In this document: positions 23,786-37,982 of the stretch, in pieces
Layout of the letters: every line of letters begins with the position of its first letter
How positions within the stretch are numbered: the stretch's first letter is position 1
NCBI GenBank assembly: GCA_963920525.1
Contig: OY986435.1
Location: 296,905,708-296,969,707 of the forward strand
DNA: 64,000 nt
Direction: 5' to 3'
Origin: Dichetophora obliterata
Taxonomy: Eukaryota > Arthropoda > Insecta > Diptera > Sciomyzidae
The notes under the pieces: model-generated
The model's input: the letters and a program-made list of their open reading frames with translations, nothing else
Databases searched by the model: none
Told to the model about the DNA's origin: nothing
Position numbers and translations under genes: made by a program

Positions 23786-26090
23786 TAGAGTGGACCTAAT
23801 TTTAAAAAGACCACTCCAAGGGCTCACACTGTTCTAATTCATGAAAAAAATGAGCACACGGCTTAATGTGCATGAAAAAAAAATTTATTTATATTTTAAT
23901 ATTTTCATTTCCAATTTCATTTGGAATAAAGAAACAGTTACGTTTTTTTTTTGTTTTTTTTCAAACATTTTTCTCAGAGTTCAGAATATTCACACACCTT
24001 CACTCACAAACATTTGCTTGAAGCACACAACACACAATTTTATTTTCATTACATTTTTGTGTGTAACGCAGTTATCGTGTTGTTGATCATCCAACATGAA
24101 TTCTTCGTTTTAAAATTTGCTTCTGCGTCACAAACTCAAACAATGATCGATCTCAACAATTCTCTGTGTTTCAGTTTTACACTTATGTTTGCGTCAAAAT
24201 ATTCATGTTGGAGAATTCAGGCCTTTGTCAAAACCAAAACAAAGACAATTTTTCCAACCTGAACAAGTGGTGTTTGCAAAATTGGCTTTGTTTGTGTCGG
24301 TCATTAAGATCGATCACTACCGTCGTGTGGCGTAAAAAACAAATGCTGTTCTGGTTGCTGTGCAGCGTATTGAACTGGTTTTTGGCCAAGTGTAGCAAAT
24401 TTCGGCGTCAATTAGAAAATATTTTAAAATATTAAAATAATAACCTAATAATATGTCTTTGCAAGAGTTTTAAACGTCATTTATCAGTGTTAAGGGGTCG
24501 CTGATTTCGAATCTAAAATCAGAATTTTAAAATTCAAGATGGTGGATAGGGTTGCCACCTTAATTTTTTGTAGTTTTATGTATTCGGGGCTGGCTAAAAA
24601 AAATGGTACACCAAAAATGGGTTCCTGAGTCCGAATCCGTTGTCAGAATTTCCAAATTATAAAATTTTGAATTAATAGGGTTGCCACCTAATATTATGTC
24701 TTTGCAAGAGTTTTAAACGTCATTTATCAGTGTTAAGGGGTCGCTGATTTCGAATCTAAGATCAGAATTTTAAAATTAAAGATTATGGATAGGGTTGCCA
24801 CCTTAATTTTTTGTAGTTTTATGAATTCGGGGCTGGCAAAATAAAAAATGGTACACCAAAAATGGGTCGCTGAATCTGAATCCGATGTCAGAATTTCCAA
24901 ATTATAAAATTTTCGAAATTCGAAATCAGCGACCCCTTAACACTGATAAATGACGTTTAAAACTCTTGAAAAGACATAATATTAGGTGGCAACCCTATTA
25001 TTTCAAAATGTTATAATTTGGAAATTCTGACAATGGATTCGGATTTAGGGACCCATTTTTAGTGTACCATTTTTTTTTAGCCAGCCCCGAATACATAAAA
25101 CTACAAAAAATTAAGGTGGCAACCCTATCCACCATCTTGAATTTTAAAATTCTGATTTTAGATTCGAAATCAGCGACCCCTTAACACTGATAAATGACGT
25201 TTAAAACTCTTGCAAAGACATATTATTAGGTTATTATTTTAATATTTTAAAATATTTTCTAATTGACGCCGAAATTTGCTACACTTGGCCAAAAACCAGT
25301 TCAATACGCTGCACAGCAACCAGAACAGCATTTGTTTTTTACGCCACACGACGGTAGTGATCGATCTTAATGACCGACACAAACAAAGCCAATTTTGCAA
25401 ACACCACTTGTTCATGTTGGAAAAATTGTCTTTGTTTTGGTTTTGACAAAGGCCTGAATTCTCCAACATGAATATTTTGACGCAAACATAAGTGTAAAAC
25501 TGAAACACAGAGAATTGTTGAGATCGATCATTGTTTGAGTTTGTGACGCAGAAGCAAATTTTAAAACGAAGAATTCATGTTGGATGATCAACAACACGAT
25601 AACTGCGTTACACACAAAAATGTAATGAAAATAAAATTGTGTGTTGTGTGCTTCAAATAGTGTTTATTGACATTTATGTCGGAGATTTCTGTTACATGAG
25701 TGAAAATTTCTGAACCCTGATTTTTCTGCTTAATAAGGGTATTCACCTCAAATTACTTGAATAACTCAGGGGGACAAAATACTTATTTTTTTCATCAAGT
25801 AATTTGAGGTGAATATCCTTATTAAACAGAAAAATGTTTGGAAAAAACAAAAAATTCTTAACTGTTTCTTTATTCCAGATGGAATTTCAAATGAAAATAT
25901 TAAAAAAAAATTTTTTTCTTTTATGCACTTGTGCAAACTTTAAGCCGTGTGCGCACGAGTTTATATGTATTCGACCTTGCAAAAATTTTACACGAATTTT
26001 TTTTTGCATCAATTAGAACAGTTTGAGCCATTGGGGTGCTCCATGAAGTGCATAGAAATTTCCCCTTACATATTTATAAGGTCCACTCTA
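23786..26090. mobile_element. 2.3-kb near-palindromic hAT-type element
   Basis: The ends TAGAGTGGACC and GGTCCACTCTA are inverted. Flanks ATGCACAC (23778-23785) and ATGCACTC (26091-26098) are an 8-bp duplication with one mismatch. The two halves mirror each other about a centre near 24910. The inner arms are nearly identical: mirrored 89-codon stretches at 24166-24435 and 25239-25508 differ at one residue. The arms contain direct repeats of about 240 bp (24445 and 24690). No transposase is visible; the mirrored open stretches have no known motif and are taken as by-products. Confidence 0.85.
25719..25838. mobile_element. Short palindromic MITE inside right arm of the large palindrome
   Basis: Inverted repeats of about 38 bp (TAAGGGTATTCACCTC at left, GAGGTGAATATCCTTA at right) enclose about 40 bp. 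The left arm of the host palindrome lacks this segment, so it is a later insertion. Confidence 0.7.
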
Positions 26091-26098
26091 ATGCACTC

Positions 26099-27858
26099 TT
26101 CTTGAGATAATTCACATCGAAGTTAAACAAAATAATCGCACGAAAATGTTTACGTGTTAATTTACTTTTTTTGCTGAAATTTAATTTTAAAAGCACTGTT
26201 AATAACACAATAAGCGCACGTACATCAACATTTTGTGAGTACGTATCCAATGTGCACAAAAACGGATGCGGATCTGTTTCGAACCCGTTACGAGTCCGTC
26301 AGCACATAATTCACACTTTTATATTTCGACGGAAACGAACGATGACGGAATGACGCACTCGTTACAAATTCGTCAAAACAATGGTCAGAATGTTAACATG
26401 AAACGAAGTTTTCAAGTTATGAAATCTTTTATATTATTTGCAGTGAATACGGGATACGAAATACAATAATATACTTATTCTTATTTTAAATAACTTCCTT
26501 ACATCACTCTCCTTTAAACCGAATAGAACTACTTGTCAGAATTTTTAAATAATTATGATGATTGAACCAGTTACATGTGACGTAGATACCGGTGCACAAG
26601 ACATTTTTTAATTTGTTATTAGGTGCATTTACAAAACAAATACCCAAATGATCTTAGATCGACAGTGGAGGACGTGGCGAAGAAGTTCTTTCACTATGCG
26701 CAAGATCGCATAGAAAAGAAAACGAAAAATCATGAACATAGTATCATTAAAAAAATGGTATTTTTATCATTTATTTAGAATGAATTATGTAAGAATGTAA
26801 CAACTGAAATATCAGAAAAATATTAAAAAATTTTTATGAATCCAGCATAAACCTTATAGTTCCGTTTTGAATCCGAACTATTTTAAAAAACGAGTCCGCT
26901 TCGAATTAGCAATATTTAAAAAAAGAGTCCGAAACTGATTCGTATATGAAGTCCGTCTCGAATTCGAAATGGATCCGTATGGCACACTGGGTATAAGCTA
27001 AAAAATTTTATACTTTTTAATGGACTCCAAAGCGTTGCCCGAATCCTAAATATATGTAGCAGCCTTCGTATGTATACAAATATATTAATGTTAAATATAT
27101 ATTTCTCAAAGTCATGAAATCGATGTCAAATTGTTGCACGGTTTGAATTTCTTTTATATCTTTTTCCGTAGTTTTTTTCAAAGATTGTTTTGAAAAGACC
27201 ACAGCTGTTGTCCTCTAACCACATCTATCAACTGACACCTCATAATGACAATGTTTACAGCACACAAACGCAGAGTTTTCAAATAATTAAATGCATTTGC
27301 TTCAAACTGCTTAGATTACTGTTGTTGATATTGGATTTGTAATAATGGCGGTTTGTGCTTTTCATCTGTTCTCATGTAAACGCAATACGAGTGTTTGTGT
27401 TTCTATTTCAAATCAAACAATTAAATGGAATACACCCTGCAACATTTATCGAAAAAAATTTACAACAGAGGTTAACCATTTTCATGTTAAACTAGGGGTA
27501 AAGGATAGTCGAGCTTGGTCGAACTGGTGTCTCACTTTTGTTCTAGAACGTAAGGATTTATTTTTAAGTATGTAGTCTAGTTCGACGGATAAAAAAATAT
27601 ACTAGTTTTGAGAATTTCCAATGAGCTTGCTATAAAAGATATGTTTATAAAAGGTTTTAGTGATGATAAATGAAGTCTAAAATTACAAAAATCAGTTCAT
27701 TATTATTTTTGTATTAATTTTTTAATTTTTTTACACAAAATTCGTACTTAAACGGAACACCATATTTTGGAGGCAGGTCGGCTCCAACACGATATTTCGG
27801 CAACGGCTTATCTGAAACAAAAAAAAAAACCGAATTGTTTTCAATTTAGTATGACAAT
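26099..27858. other. Non-coding region
   Basis: No gene recognised. A 76-codon open stretch at 27345-27575 on the plus strand has no motif I know. ACGGATGCGGATCTG near 26263 and the inverted CGAAATGGATCCGTATGG near 26966 suggest another degraded inverted-repeat element, but without a target duplication. Confidence 0.5.
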
Positions 27859-29306
27859 CAGGGCTGCCAATCGTTTTAATCCAATTCCCCAATTCTGGTG
27901 ATCAAATTCCCCCATTTTGCAACCGATTTCCCCCCAGAAAAAAATTTTTATCAGTAAGATATTTTAGCTCATATGTAAACATCCAGAAAAAAATTTGACA
28001 AAACATTTAAAAAGAACCATAGAGCATAACATAAATAGACTATTAGAAACTACTAAAAAATTTAACAATTTAAGTATAATCATATTTTCAAATTATTATA
28101 TTATAGGCCTTTTTATAAAAGCTATATACTAAAAATTTTAATATATCATAAAACATTCAACTTTTCTAAAATATTTTTTAACGCACTACATTCTAAAGAT
28201 CTGGTATAGTTTTTTCAATAAATAAAATAAAAACTAGTAGGGAATTATCTTTGACTGGAAAGAAGTTAAAATTCCTCCTCATCCTTTTTTTAGTACATTC
28301 GCAGTTGTCAATGTTGTATTATTTTGATGAAGCCACTTTTATAAAACGTAGTTTTTATCCAAATATTTTAAATTTGTAACTAATTATCAAAAATCAAGTT
28401 AAAACAATTATTTTTTATAATTTATTAAGGTTTTACTATTATGATGACGTTACTTTGTATGCAAATCTTTAAGGAGATTTTACCGTTTCCATAAAGTTAT
28501 TTTGTATGGGAGGTAGGCGCAGTTTTCATTCGATTTCTACAAATTTCATACTCTCAGTGCTTATTTGCGGTTAAAACTTAAGTGCAAAATTTAATTCGTG
28601 GTTCTCATTGGATTTTTACAACTTTCAAATATATGATGAATACTTCACGCAAAAGCATGTGTGTAAAATTTCAAGTAAATATATTAATTTCTGTGTCATT
28701 TGAAGAGCTTTTACCGTTATGCTTAAGCTACTTTGTATGGGAAGTATGCGTGGATTTGATCCAATTTTGCTCATTCTCAAACTTGATATTAGTTTTTAAA
28801 ATATAAGCATATGTTTTGAGTTTTATTTTAAACAGACAAGCAGAAGAATAACCTGGCTACATCGACTTATTAGGTGATTTCTGATGAAAAATGGAAAGGA
28901 CCTACAACGTGTCCTTATTAGCGTAGCAAACGCAGAGACAAAGTTAATATACCCCTTACGCACTACCCGTGGGGGTGTAAAAAACAAGTTTACTGCCTGT
29001 ATTCACTTCTTGTGATTGTACATTTAATCAGTCGAAGCGAATGCCAAAAAAGGAAACCAAGAGAAATACAAGTTGCCAACTGTGCTTTGTAATGCAATGG
29101 GTATGTTCAGCAATAAAAAACTTAGTGAAAGTTTCTAAGCATATTAATAAGGAAAATAAGGTAATTTGCTATGATTTTTAAATTAATTTAGAAACAAAAG
29201 TAAAATTAAACCAATTCCCCCCAAAAATTAACTCATTCCAACACTCCCCCATCGAGTTTAAATTCCACCCAAATGGGGGAATTCCTCCCGAGTTGGCAAG
29301 CCTCTA
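27859..29306. mobile_element. Possible hAT-type element with ATTCCCC subterminal motifs
   Basis: The left end CAGGGCTGCCAAT and the right end GTTGGCAAGCCTCTA are roughly inverted. Both subterminal regions hold several AATTCCCC motifs pointing inward. I could not see a convincing 8-bp duplication. The interior has two TTGTATGGGAGGTAGGCG-type units (about 28500 and 28735) and no gene. Confidence 0.4.
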
Positions 29307-30349
29307 CAAAATAGACTATTAATTTTAATTTTTAACAATTTTTGTTGATTTTAAAAGACAAAAACCAAATAATTTAAACAAATGCTTGTTTTTTCGTTGT
29401 TATTTGCAAAAAATTAAAGTAAAAATCAATATTTTAACATGATAATAGTCTCTTTTGTGAGTTTTTGTGTGTAAAAGATGTGGTTAATATTTTAGAAGGA
29501 TTGGTTTACGGGTTCCAGAGAAATCGTGTGGGGCGTGTGTGAAAACGTAGTTTGGAAAAAAACGCGTCTAAAGTTCGTACGATCGCTCAGATACGTGCGC
29601 GCAAGTAGTAAGCTTTGGGTTGAAAAAAAAATACTTATACTGCTCGGATCTTCATAAAAATTTATTACAATATTCTTAAATACATACACTTTAAAAAAAT
29701 TAAAAAATGCAATTTTCGAAAGTGACCAACTAGACTACACTTTTAAAGGGCTTTGAAGTTACAAGACAGATACTTTTAAAAATTTATATAAATACTTAAT
29801 ACTTTTCAAAGATGAGAATTGGGTTTTTTAATAAGATTTTTTTTCTTTAAATATTTGTTTTTGTTGATCATGCCAAATTCTATTTATTACAACATATTAT
29901 TGTGTTATGTTTCTAATATATTATTTATTCAAAGGAGTTTGTTGAAAATTTTCACGGATAAAAAATTATACAATAAATTCGATCAGATAAAATTTTTTTT
30001 TTAATAATATATGTTTCTTTTTGTTTTGATACCCATATTGCGAAATTTAAAAGGTTAAAATTATTTAAATATATTTTTTTTTACACTAGGACCTGTCTAG
30101 TAACTTCGAAGTCCGTTTTACAGATTTAAAATTTAGACGAATCTGACGTTTTACAGAAAATGTGAAAACGTAATTTTAACATTATTTATCTCTAGTTTTA
30201 CATGAACAAAGATTACTGCATCTGTGAAAAGGGCTGTGGCACGGTGTCATCGTTTTTGTCATCGTTGTCATCGGAAAAATTATATTTATATATAGCCACA
30301 AATTCACAGAAATAAATTAAAAATTGAATTTACTTTCGGGAAAAATAAG
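29307..30349. other. Non-coding AT-rich region
   Basis: No gene, RNA or clear element recognised. Confidence 0.5.
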
Positions 30350-31351
30350 TATGGGGTCATTCAAGAATTACGTAATCACTACAGGGTGGCGGGGGACTTT
30401 GCTTTGCTTATTTTTTATAACATGAAGCATCTGGATATGGGGTCTAATTTTTTACAAAATTTAGTCGATTTTGGTTTGAACACATATGACAATCCTACTT
30501 GTCTATGCTTGACAAGCCGTTGGGTATTCAGGACCAATACACATCGCTATTCGAAGTGGGATGCATAGTTACTCCACCGCTAATACTCATGCCCAGGATT
30601 TCGAGATGCTTCTCGAGCTTGAAGAGTTTCAAGCATTAGCCAACAATTTATTTATACAAGCAATGGTGTGCATGGCGGTTGATGGAGGGCCAGGTAAAAA
30701 ACCGCGTTATCAACATTTTATAGGGTTTGCTATACAACACTTTAAGCGACATGATCGCTATAAATTATTTATAGCTACAAATGCTCCTGGTAGGAGTGCG
30801 TATAACAGAGTGTATCGCGAAATTTCTCCTCTTAGTCGGGAACTAGCTGCTTTGATATTATCTCATAACCAGGGCTCGCATTTTAATGATGTAAGAAACT
30901 GCCTAAAAAAACTAAAGAATTGTAAAAAATTACCTAAAAACTGAGAAAAATTACCTAAAAAACACAAACAATTACATAAATAAAAAATCTTTAAAAATAA
31001 ATCATTACTAAGCTTAAAATTTATTTTATATAATTTTTATACAAAGCGTTACAGTTAGTGTCCGACCGAATATTCGATTTCGGTTTCGGTTACGGTCAGT
31101 TACGGTCCTTTTTGTCAGAAACTAGCCGGAAATGACTGATGCAAGAAGTTTTTACCAAAAGTTTCGGCTAGTTTCCGCTATTCGGCCTCAATATGGCCGA
31201 AACTAGCTGAAACTTTTGGTATAAACTTCTTGCATCAGTCATTTAATTCAAATATAAAAATATTTACAACGCATTGTACAAAATAAAATATTATGAATTC
31301 GTCTATAATTTGATTTCTCGTGTTAACGCAAAAAATTTTGGTTAATGAATT

Positions 31352-32065
31352 AAATTGTGAGCTTTAGATCATGTAAGTTTTTAAAGAAGGCAACAACAAC
31401 AACAACAACTCTGTATAGAGTCAATCACTTTAAAAACTTACTTGAACTAAAGCTCACAATTTAGTTCATGTAATAATTTCATAGATCATAGAACTTATTA
31501 ACTTACTATGGCGGAGCACGGCCAAATAAGTTTATTTAATGTCAAATTAATTAAATAATCTAATAATTGATCGATTTTTAGTTTCAAATTCATGTGTAAT
31601 TGAACATTTGGTTGTGAAAATAGCAACCTTTCAGTTAGAACACTAGCTTCTGGCGAAGCAAAAAACTCGTTTCATTTCTATGGTGTATTTTCGACAAACT
31701 ATCGAACACCAATGAATATTGAAATAAATAAAGAAGCAACTAGAACAGATGGCAACCTTGGTAGAGTTGATGGCGGTGATCTATAAATTGTCTACTGCTT
31801 TGAATTGTCATATGATTAGCAGCCATACAATTCAAAAGAATGAATTCCAAAATCTGCGCACTCATATACTAGTTTAAACAGTGAATTGGTCACAGCTTAA
31901 TCACTCAAAGACTACTGAAGAGGAATATGTAGTGATTACCGAAACATACTGTCTAGTCAGCTAAGTGATTGGCTCTATACAGAGTTGTTGTTGTTGTTGC
32001 CTTCTTTAAAAACTTACTTGATCTAAATCTCACAATTTAATTCATGTAATAATTTCATAGATCAT
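31352..32065. repeat. Two family B copies in inverted arrangement
   Basis: A short family B piece on the plus strand (31352-31420) is followed by a longer one on the minus strand (about 31630-32040). The long copy extends past the end seen at 37983-38316, by about 45 bp containing TTCGACAAACTATCGAAC, and is the most complete family B copy on that side. Confidence 0.7.
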
Positions 32066-32159
32066 AAAACTAATTAACATTTTGGTTAATTTTATGCGTT
32101 CGATACTATCATTTTCGATTTTGTCATCTCTATTGCAATTAATATTAAAGTTTTATAGG

Positions 32160-32250
32160 TACTAAAGCCAAAAATTGATAATTAAAGTTCCGAACAAATT
32201 CTGTGTGAGTGGAACAAAGAAAAAGAAAATGAAATATTTCTATTTTTAAC
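32160..32250 (+). repeat. Repeat family C, left fragment
   Basis: AAAATTGATAATTAAAGTTC to GAAATATTTCTATTTTTAAC matches 8980-9068. The rest of the family is found at 38390-38545, about 6.1 kb away. Confidence 0.65.
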
Positions 32251-33229
32251 TGTTTTCAAAAAGGAGGAGGTTCTCAAGTTGGTTGGATGTTTTTTTTAAA
32301 TGTATGTTCATCGATAACTCTTAAAGTACTTGTCCGATTGCATCAATTTTTTTGTTAACAGATAGAGAAAGTGGGCGGTATTCGACACTGGGGAGTGGCA
32401 ATATAAGAAAAACTCTGTGTATCGAATAATATTAACACTAGAGTACTGACATTTAGTAAATTGGTAGGCACAATTATTAAAAATTATGGTCAAAAAAGTG
32501 GGAGTTATTCGAAAAAGGGCGTGGCAATATAAGAAAAATACTGTATCTCAGGTAATATTGGCACTAGGGTACTGGAAATTGGTACGGGGTTAGGAACAAT
32601 TATTAAAAATTATGGTTAAAAAAGGGAGGCGTGATTCGATTAGGGCCGTGGCAATATAAAAAAACGCTGTAACCAGGGTTGCCAACACATACCTTTTCGC
32701 CCCGAGACTTCGGGCCTGAGGGCAGATCTCCGGGCTCCGGGCCTGGCACATTTTCTCCGGCTTTCGCTCTAATCTATATTTAAATCAAGTTTTTTTACAA
32801 AAACATTTGTTGAACTTATTTATTAGTGTTGATTTACCCTGTTTTAGTGAATGTTTGAACCATTTGTCTTAATGAACGCTAATTTAACTTTGACGTTCTT
32901 TCTATTTCTTGAACTTCGTTTTTGAAGGAACGTTGTAACCAGTCGTAACTTTTCTTTTGGTAACTTGACCAAAGAAGTACAATATAAGGAAGTGCTGTAA
33001 TAGCAGAAAAGTGTGGTATTTTCTTTATTGGTATTGGTTCACACAAATACAGAAACAATCACAAAGGGCCGTATTCGGTTGTATCGTAAAAGAAGGCCCA
33101 ATCTGTTAAAGTTTGTTCTTATGCATTAAAATTTTAGGAACATTTAAGGAATAGCAACAACTCTAATTATTTAAAAAATTTCAGATCGCTCGCAATTGGC
33201 TTAGAAGTTATAGGCATCCAACGTTGGAA

Positions 33230-33735
33230 AAAGTGGACTAAAAATCTAGCTAATCTTTTAAGTTTTCCAACAAAACTACATTTTATGGGTATCAAAAGAG
33301 AGATAATACAAGTATCTATTCAACAAGATATCAAACATAAAAATACTTGCATTTAAGATGCAACCCTTTTTTTACTTAAAATCAAGAGGTTTTTCCAAAT
33401 TTAATAAAAAACAACTAAAAGTATTAATAGGAAGCCTTTGGCCGCTGATTAGGGCTTACAAACCTCAGTAAGTACAACACAGGCTTCTCTGTCTACAGTA
33501 ATTCTGTATGTAGTTATCTTTTTAATAATTCTCTTTTTAATGTATTGCTTTCGTAAAAGGGAAACCTTTCGGTTTCATACAAATTCTAATTATAAAAAAA
33601 AAATATCTTGAAAAGTTATGTATGGAATTTTATATTTGATACGTCGTTGAATAGATACGCGCATTACCTTTGTTTTAATACCCATAAAGCTTAGTTTTGT
33701 TGAAAAACTAGAAAAATAGCAAGATTTTACGGTAA
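33230..33735. repeat. Foldback with ~120-bp arms
   Basis: The left arm, with CAACAAAACTACATTTTATG and TATCTATTCAACAAG, mirrors the right arm, with CTTGTTGAATAGATA-like and CATAAAGCTTAGTTTTGTTG sequence, at about 33605-33720. The similarity is diverged. Confidence 0.65.
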
Positions 33736-34497
33736 TTTTTCTAAATTTGAAGGCCTATAAATTCTAAACTTGAACTTTCATTACAAATTAAATTGGTTTA
33801 ATTTCTTAAAATCCTTATTTTTTTGGGTTTTCTGCCTAGTTGTTGTGTAAAAATCAGAAAAATTTAACAAAGAGGTACTGAATCTGATTCACTATGCTGA
33901 AAACAAGAGCGCCCCAAAAATGTATTCAACTGTGAAAAATGACTGCGCCCCTGAAGCAGTGTTTGTGTTTTGACAGATGTGGTTTGATCAAACTGGCGGA
34001 AAATCAACGGGGTCTAATTTGCATTTTTAAACCATTTTTAATTAGAAATATAAACATTTTTAATACAAATAAGTTAAAAAAATATCGTTAGAAACTTAAT
34101 AAAGCACTTTTGTTAAAAGAATTCAAACCGTACGGACATATTTAACTGCGGAACGAAAGCTCATTGTTTATAAGTTTTCGGGAACTTTTACCATTCTTAA
34201 CCGCACAACTCATGTTGAATTTATTTTTGTGGTTTGTTTCTTTGATTTTGTTGCTTTTTGTGAAAAATGCTTAAAATTAAATAATTTTCAACTATTTTTC
34301 TAAGCAGTCTTCCAATCAGATGCCAGGGTTCTCAGAAATGTCAAAAAACACTTTCTTTCTCGCTCGCACAATTTACGAATGGTGCGACAGTTCACGTACA
34401 GTGTATGTGTTAGCAACACCATTTCCTTATATTTTTCTTTGAACTTGACGAACACGTTTCTGTTTTTCTTTTTCTTTTGAGTTCTGCGGCCAAGGCT

Positions 34498-34662
34498 CAT
34501 TTATAAGGTTGTGGTACTTGAGAGCGAACTCGATCGAACTGTCAGAGTGGATGAAAAGAAATGAAGAACATGAATGCTTAGAACAAAGAAAAACGCAATG
34601 ACAGTTCGAGCAAAGGCTGGAAAAAGAGTGCATTTCTCTCAAGTGCCACAACCTTATAAATG
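34498..34662. mobile_element. 165-bp MITE
   Basis: Terminal inverted repeats of about 27 bp, CATTTATAAGGTTGTGG at left and CCACAACCTTATAAATG at right, enclose a short spacer. No coding capacity. Confidence 0.75.
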
Positions 34663-35645
34663 AAACTTGTCTGCGGCTGAATTTTAAAATTATGTTTGCA
34701 GTTCATTTTATGTAAGTTCGGTCAATAATTTGTGTTTTGTGTATTAACTGATACAAAACTATTTTAGGGAACAGCATAATAGAATCTAGTCGCAAGAGGA
34801 AACATTACTTAACATCTTTTAACAACGATTGGCTCTCGATACCAAGCTACAAATATTGGTTGCTGAAAGAAACCGAGTTCACGGGAAAATGCAAATTGTG
34901 TTGTGTCACATTGGTTGTTAAAAATTAACGTTATGACTATGTATGAAAAAACCAAAGAAAAAATTAATTTTTTAATTAAAAGCAAGCAGACCATAAACAA
35001 ATTATTAAATAAAAAAGCTCCGGGCCTGGGCTTTTCAAAAGTTGGCAACCCTGGCTGTAACTCGAATGATATTGTCACAAGGATACTGAAAGTTGGTACA
35101 GCGTTAGGTATAATTATGAAAATGTGCGATCAAGAAAGTAGCCGTCGTTGGACAAAAGGGCGTGGCAATATAAGTAAAATACTGTATCTCAGTTAATATT
35201 GACACTAGGGTACTGGAAATTGCTACAGGGGTTGAAACAATTACTTCAAATTACGGTCAAGAAAGTGAGCGTTATTCGACAAAGGCGTGGCAATAATAAA
35301 AAACGTCGTAACTCCAATAATATTGACACTAGAATACTGAAATCAGGTGAATGGATAGGCATAATTTTTAGAATTTAGGGTCAACAAAGTGGGCCTTATT
35401 GGACAAAAGGGCGTGTCAATATAAAAAAACTACTGTTTTTCAGTTAATGTTGACATTAGGGTACAAAAATTAGTTACAAGAATGGGCAAAATTGTTTTCA
35501 TAATCTCTAAAAAGGAAGATATAAAAACAAACAAAAAAAACATACTTCAAAACCACTGCAAAGTAAAAAATAATTTTAAATTACTTTTCACAATAATTCT
35601 CGGTCAAATTTGATAAATTATTTATGTATATTATTAAATTAGAAA

Positions 35646-36795
<1,150 letters not shown>

Positions 36796-36930
36796 ACTTT
36801 TTCTATTTTGTATTCTAAATATCATAAATATAGTAATTTCTCCATTTACTTAAAGTCGGCGCTAATATAATCAGACTTTTGTAAAGTAAACGCTCCAGCT
36901 TTAAAGATTTTATATTCATGGTGAAATTAA

Positions 36931-37896
36931 TAGAGTAGAAGGGGGTAATGTCGTGCAGGGGGTAATGTCGTGCACTGGCTTTTTTAGCATAAAAAATTGA
37001 ATGATATACCAGCCGTTGGTAAGGTATGGGCCTACTGACCTACAGAGCTCATGCATACAATACTAGCAATATCCATGTGTAAGGGCAATATGTGCGACGT
37101 TTTTTAAAAATCGCACGTTCTCGGGACGACGAAAGTGTTTTTTATCGGATCAGAAAAATTATTTGTCTCGCAGGAAAATACACCAGGTAAGTGTTTTCTT
37201 AAAGCAAATTTTCCGCCGAAAAAAAAAGATGTATTGTGATCGAAAAAATTTTTGTTCTTTACCGATTTGTCGAAGTCAACCTTGAAAACGACCTTTGGGG
37301 CAATGTCGTGCATTTGATGTGGGGCAATGTCGTGCCCTATACAGAAAAGAAAAGGGAAGGAAACGCGGTCGCCCTAGTGTACCAAGGGAGTCGTGAAGCC
37401 ATAACAAAACGCTACAATAAAAATAAAATTTTCCAAAATTTTTTCTCAATGTCAAGCACTTTTTGAAAAAAATATTGTTTTTCTTTCCGTGTTTCATATA
37501 GCAAATTGCCTATTTTCACTTTTCTTTCATAAAATTGTATTTTTTGATCATATTTCGTACTTGTGTATATTGCCTTACAATTAACAATAATAAATAACTA
37601 AACAATAATGCTATATCTTCTTGAATCGAACCACTACCTATCGTTTTTCACACATTCTGATACCTTTACAATACAATGCACGACATTACCCCACAAATTT
37701 TGAGGGGGTAATGTTGTGCACATTTTTTTTTTTAATTTCTACTAACACGATTTCATGCTACACGAATATTGCTACACATAAATGTTACCAACCAAATTAT
37801 CTTTCGATCGGATGCTTACTCGTTGTATTCGCTTGTCATGTACGGCTTTACGAGCACTTTAAAGTTGAGTGCACGACATTACCCCCCTCTACTCTA
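36931..37896. mobile_element. Inverted-repeat element with seven copies of a GTAATGTCGTGC motif
   Basis: The ends TAGAGTAGAAGGGGGTAATG and its inverted counterpart (ending at 37896) match over about 27 bp. The motif GGGGYAATGTCGTGC occurs at both ends and internally: 36942, 36960, 37299, 37321 and 37708 on plus, 37673 and 37871 on minus. Repeated sites like this usually bind a transposase or repressor. I saw no clear target duplication and no gene. Confidence 0.7.
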
Positions 37897-37982
37897 TATT
37901 TATGATAATAATACAAAATAGAAAAAAAAATAATAAGATATCAAATTTTACCAGGAATTAATGTGAAAAGTAATTTAAAATT

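Larger units (their letters stand above)
32674..35053. mobile_element. 2.4-kb hAT-type element with perfect 8-bp duplication
   Basis: The ends CAGGGTTGCCAAC and GTTGGCAACCCTG are exact inverted repeats. GCTGTAAC flanks both sides (32666-32673, 35054-35061). Inside the ends there are CCGGGCCTGG-type subterminal motifs at both sides. It contains a foldback (about 33230-33735) and a MITE (34498-34662). I see no transposase; scattered open stretches below 100 codons carry no motif. Confidence 0.9.
32340..35480. repeat. Tandem array, ~125-bp unit, interrupted by a hAT-type element
   Basis: About six diverged units share AATATTGACACTAGGGTACT, an ACAATTATTAAAAATTA block and a GGGCGTGGCAATATAA motif. 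The array runs 32340-32673 and continues at 35062-35480. The break is exactly the hAT-type insertion at 32674-35053, with its 8-bp duplication made from array sequence. Confidence 0.8.

Noticed and set aside
24166..25508. Mirrored 89-codon open stretches as a conserved gene pair
   Set aside because: They are the two arms of one palindrome; identity comes from the inverted duplication. No motif or codon signature.
26248..26996. Possible hAT-type element (CAATGTGCACA / GGCACACTG)
   Set aside because: Ends are only loosely inverted and the flanks show no 8-bp duplication.
34300..34651. Small minus-strand open stretches as genes
   Set aside because: They overlap a MITE and the interior of a non-autonomous hAT-type element, without motifs.
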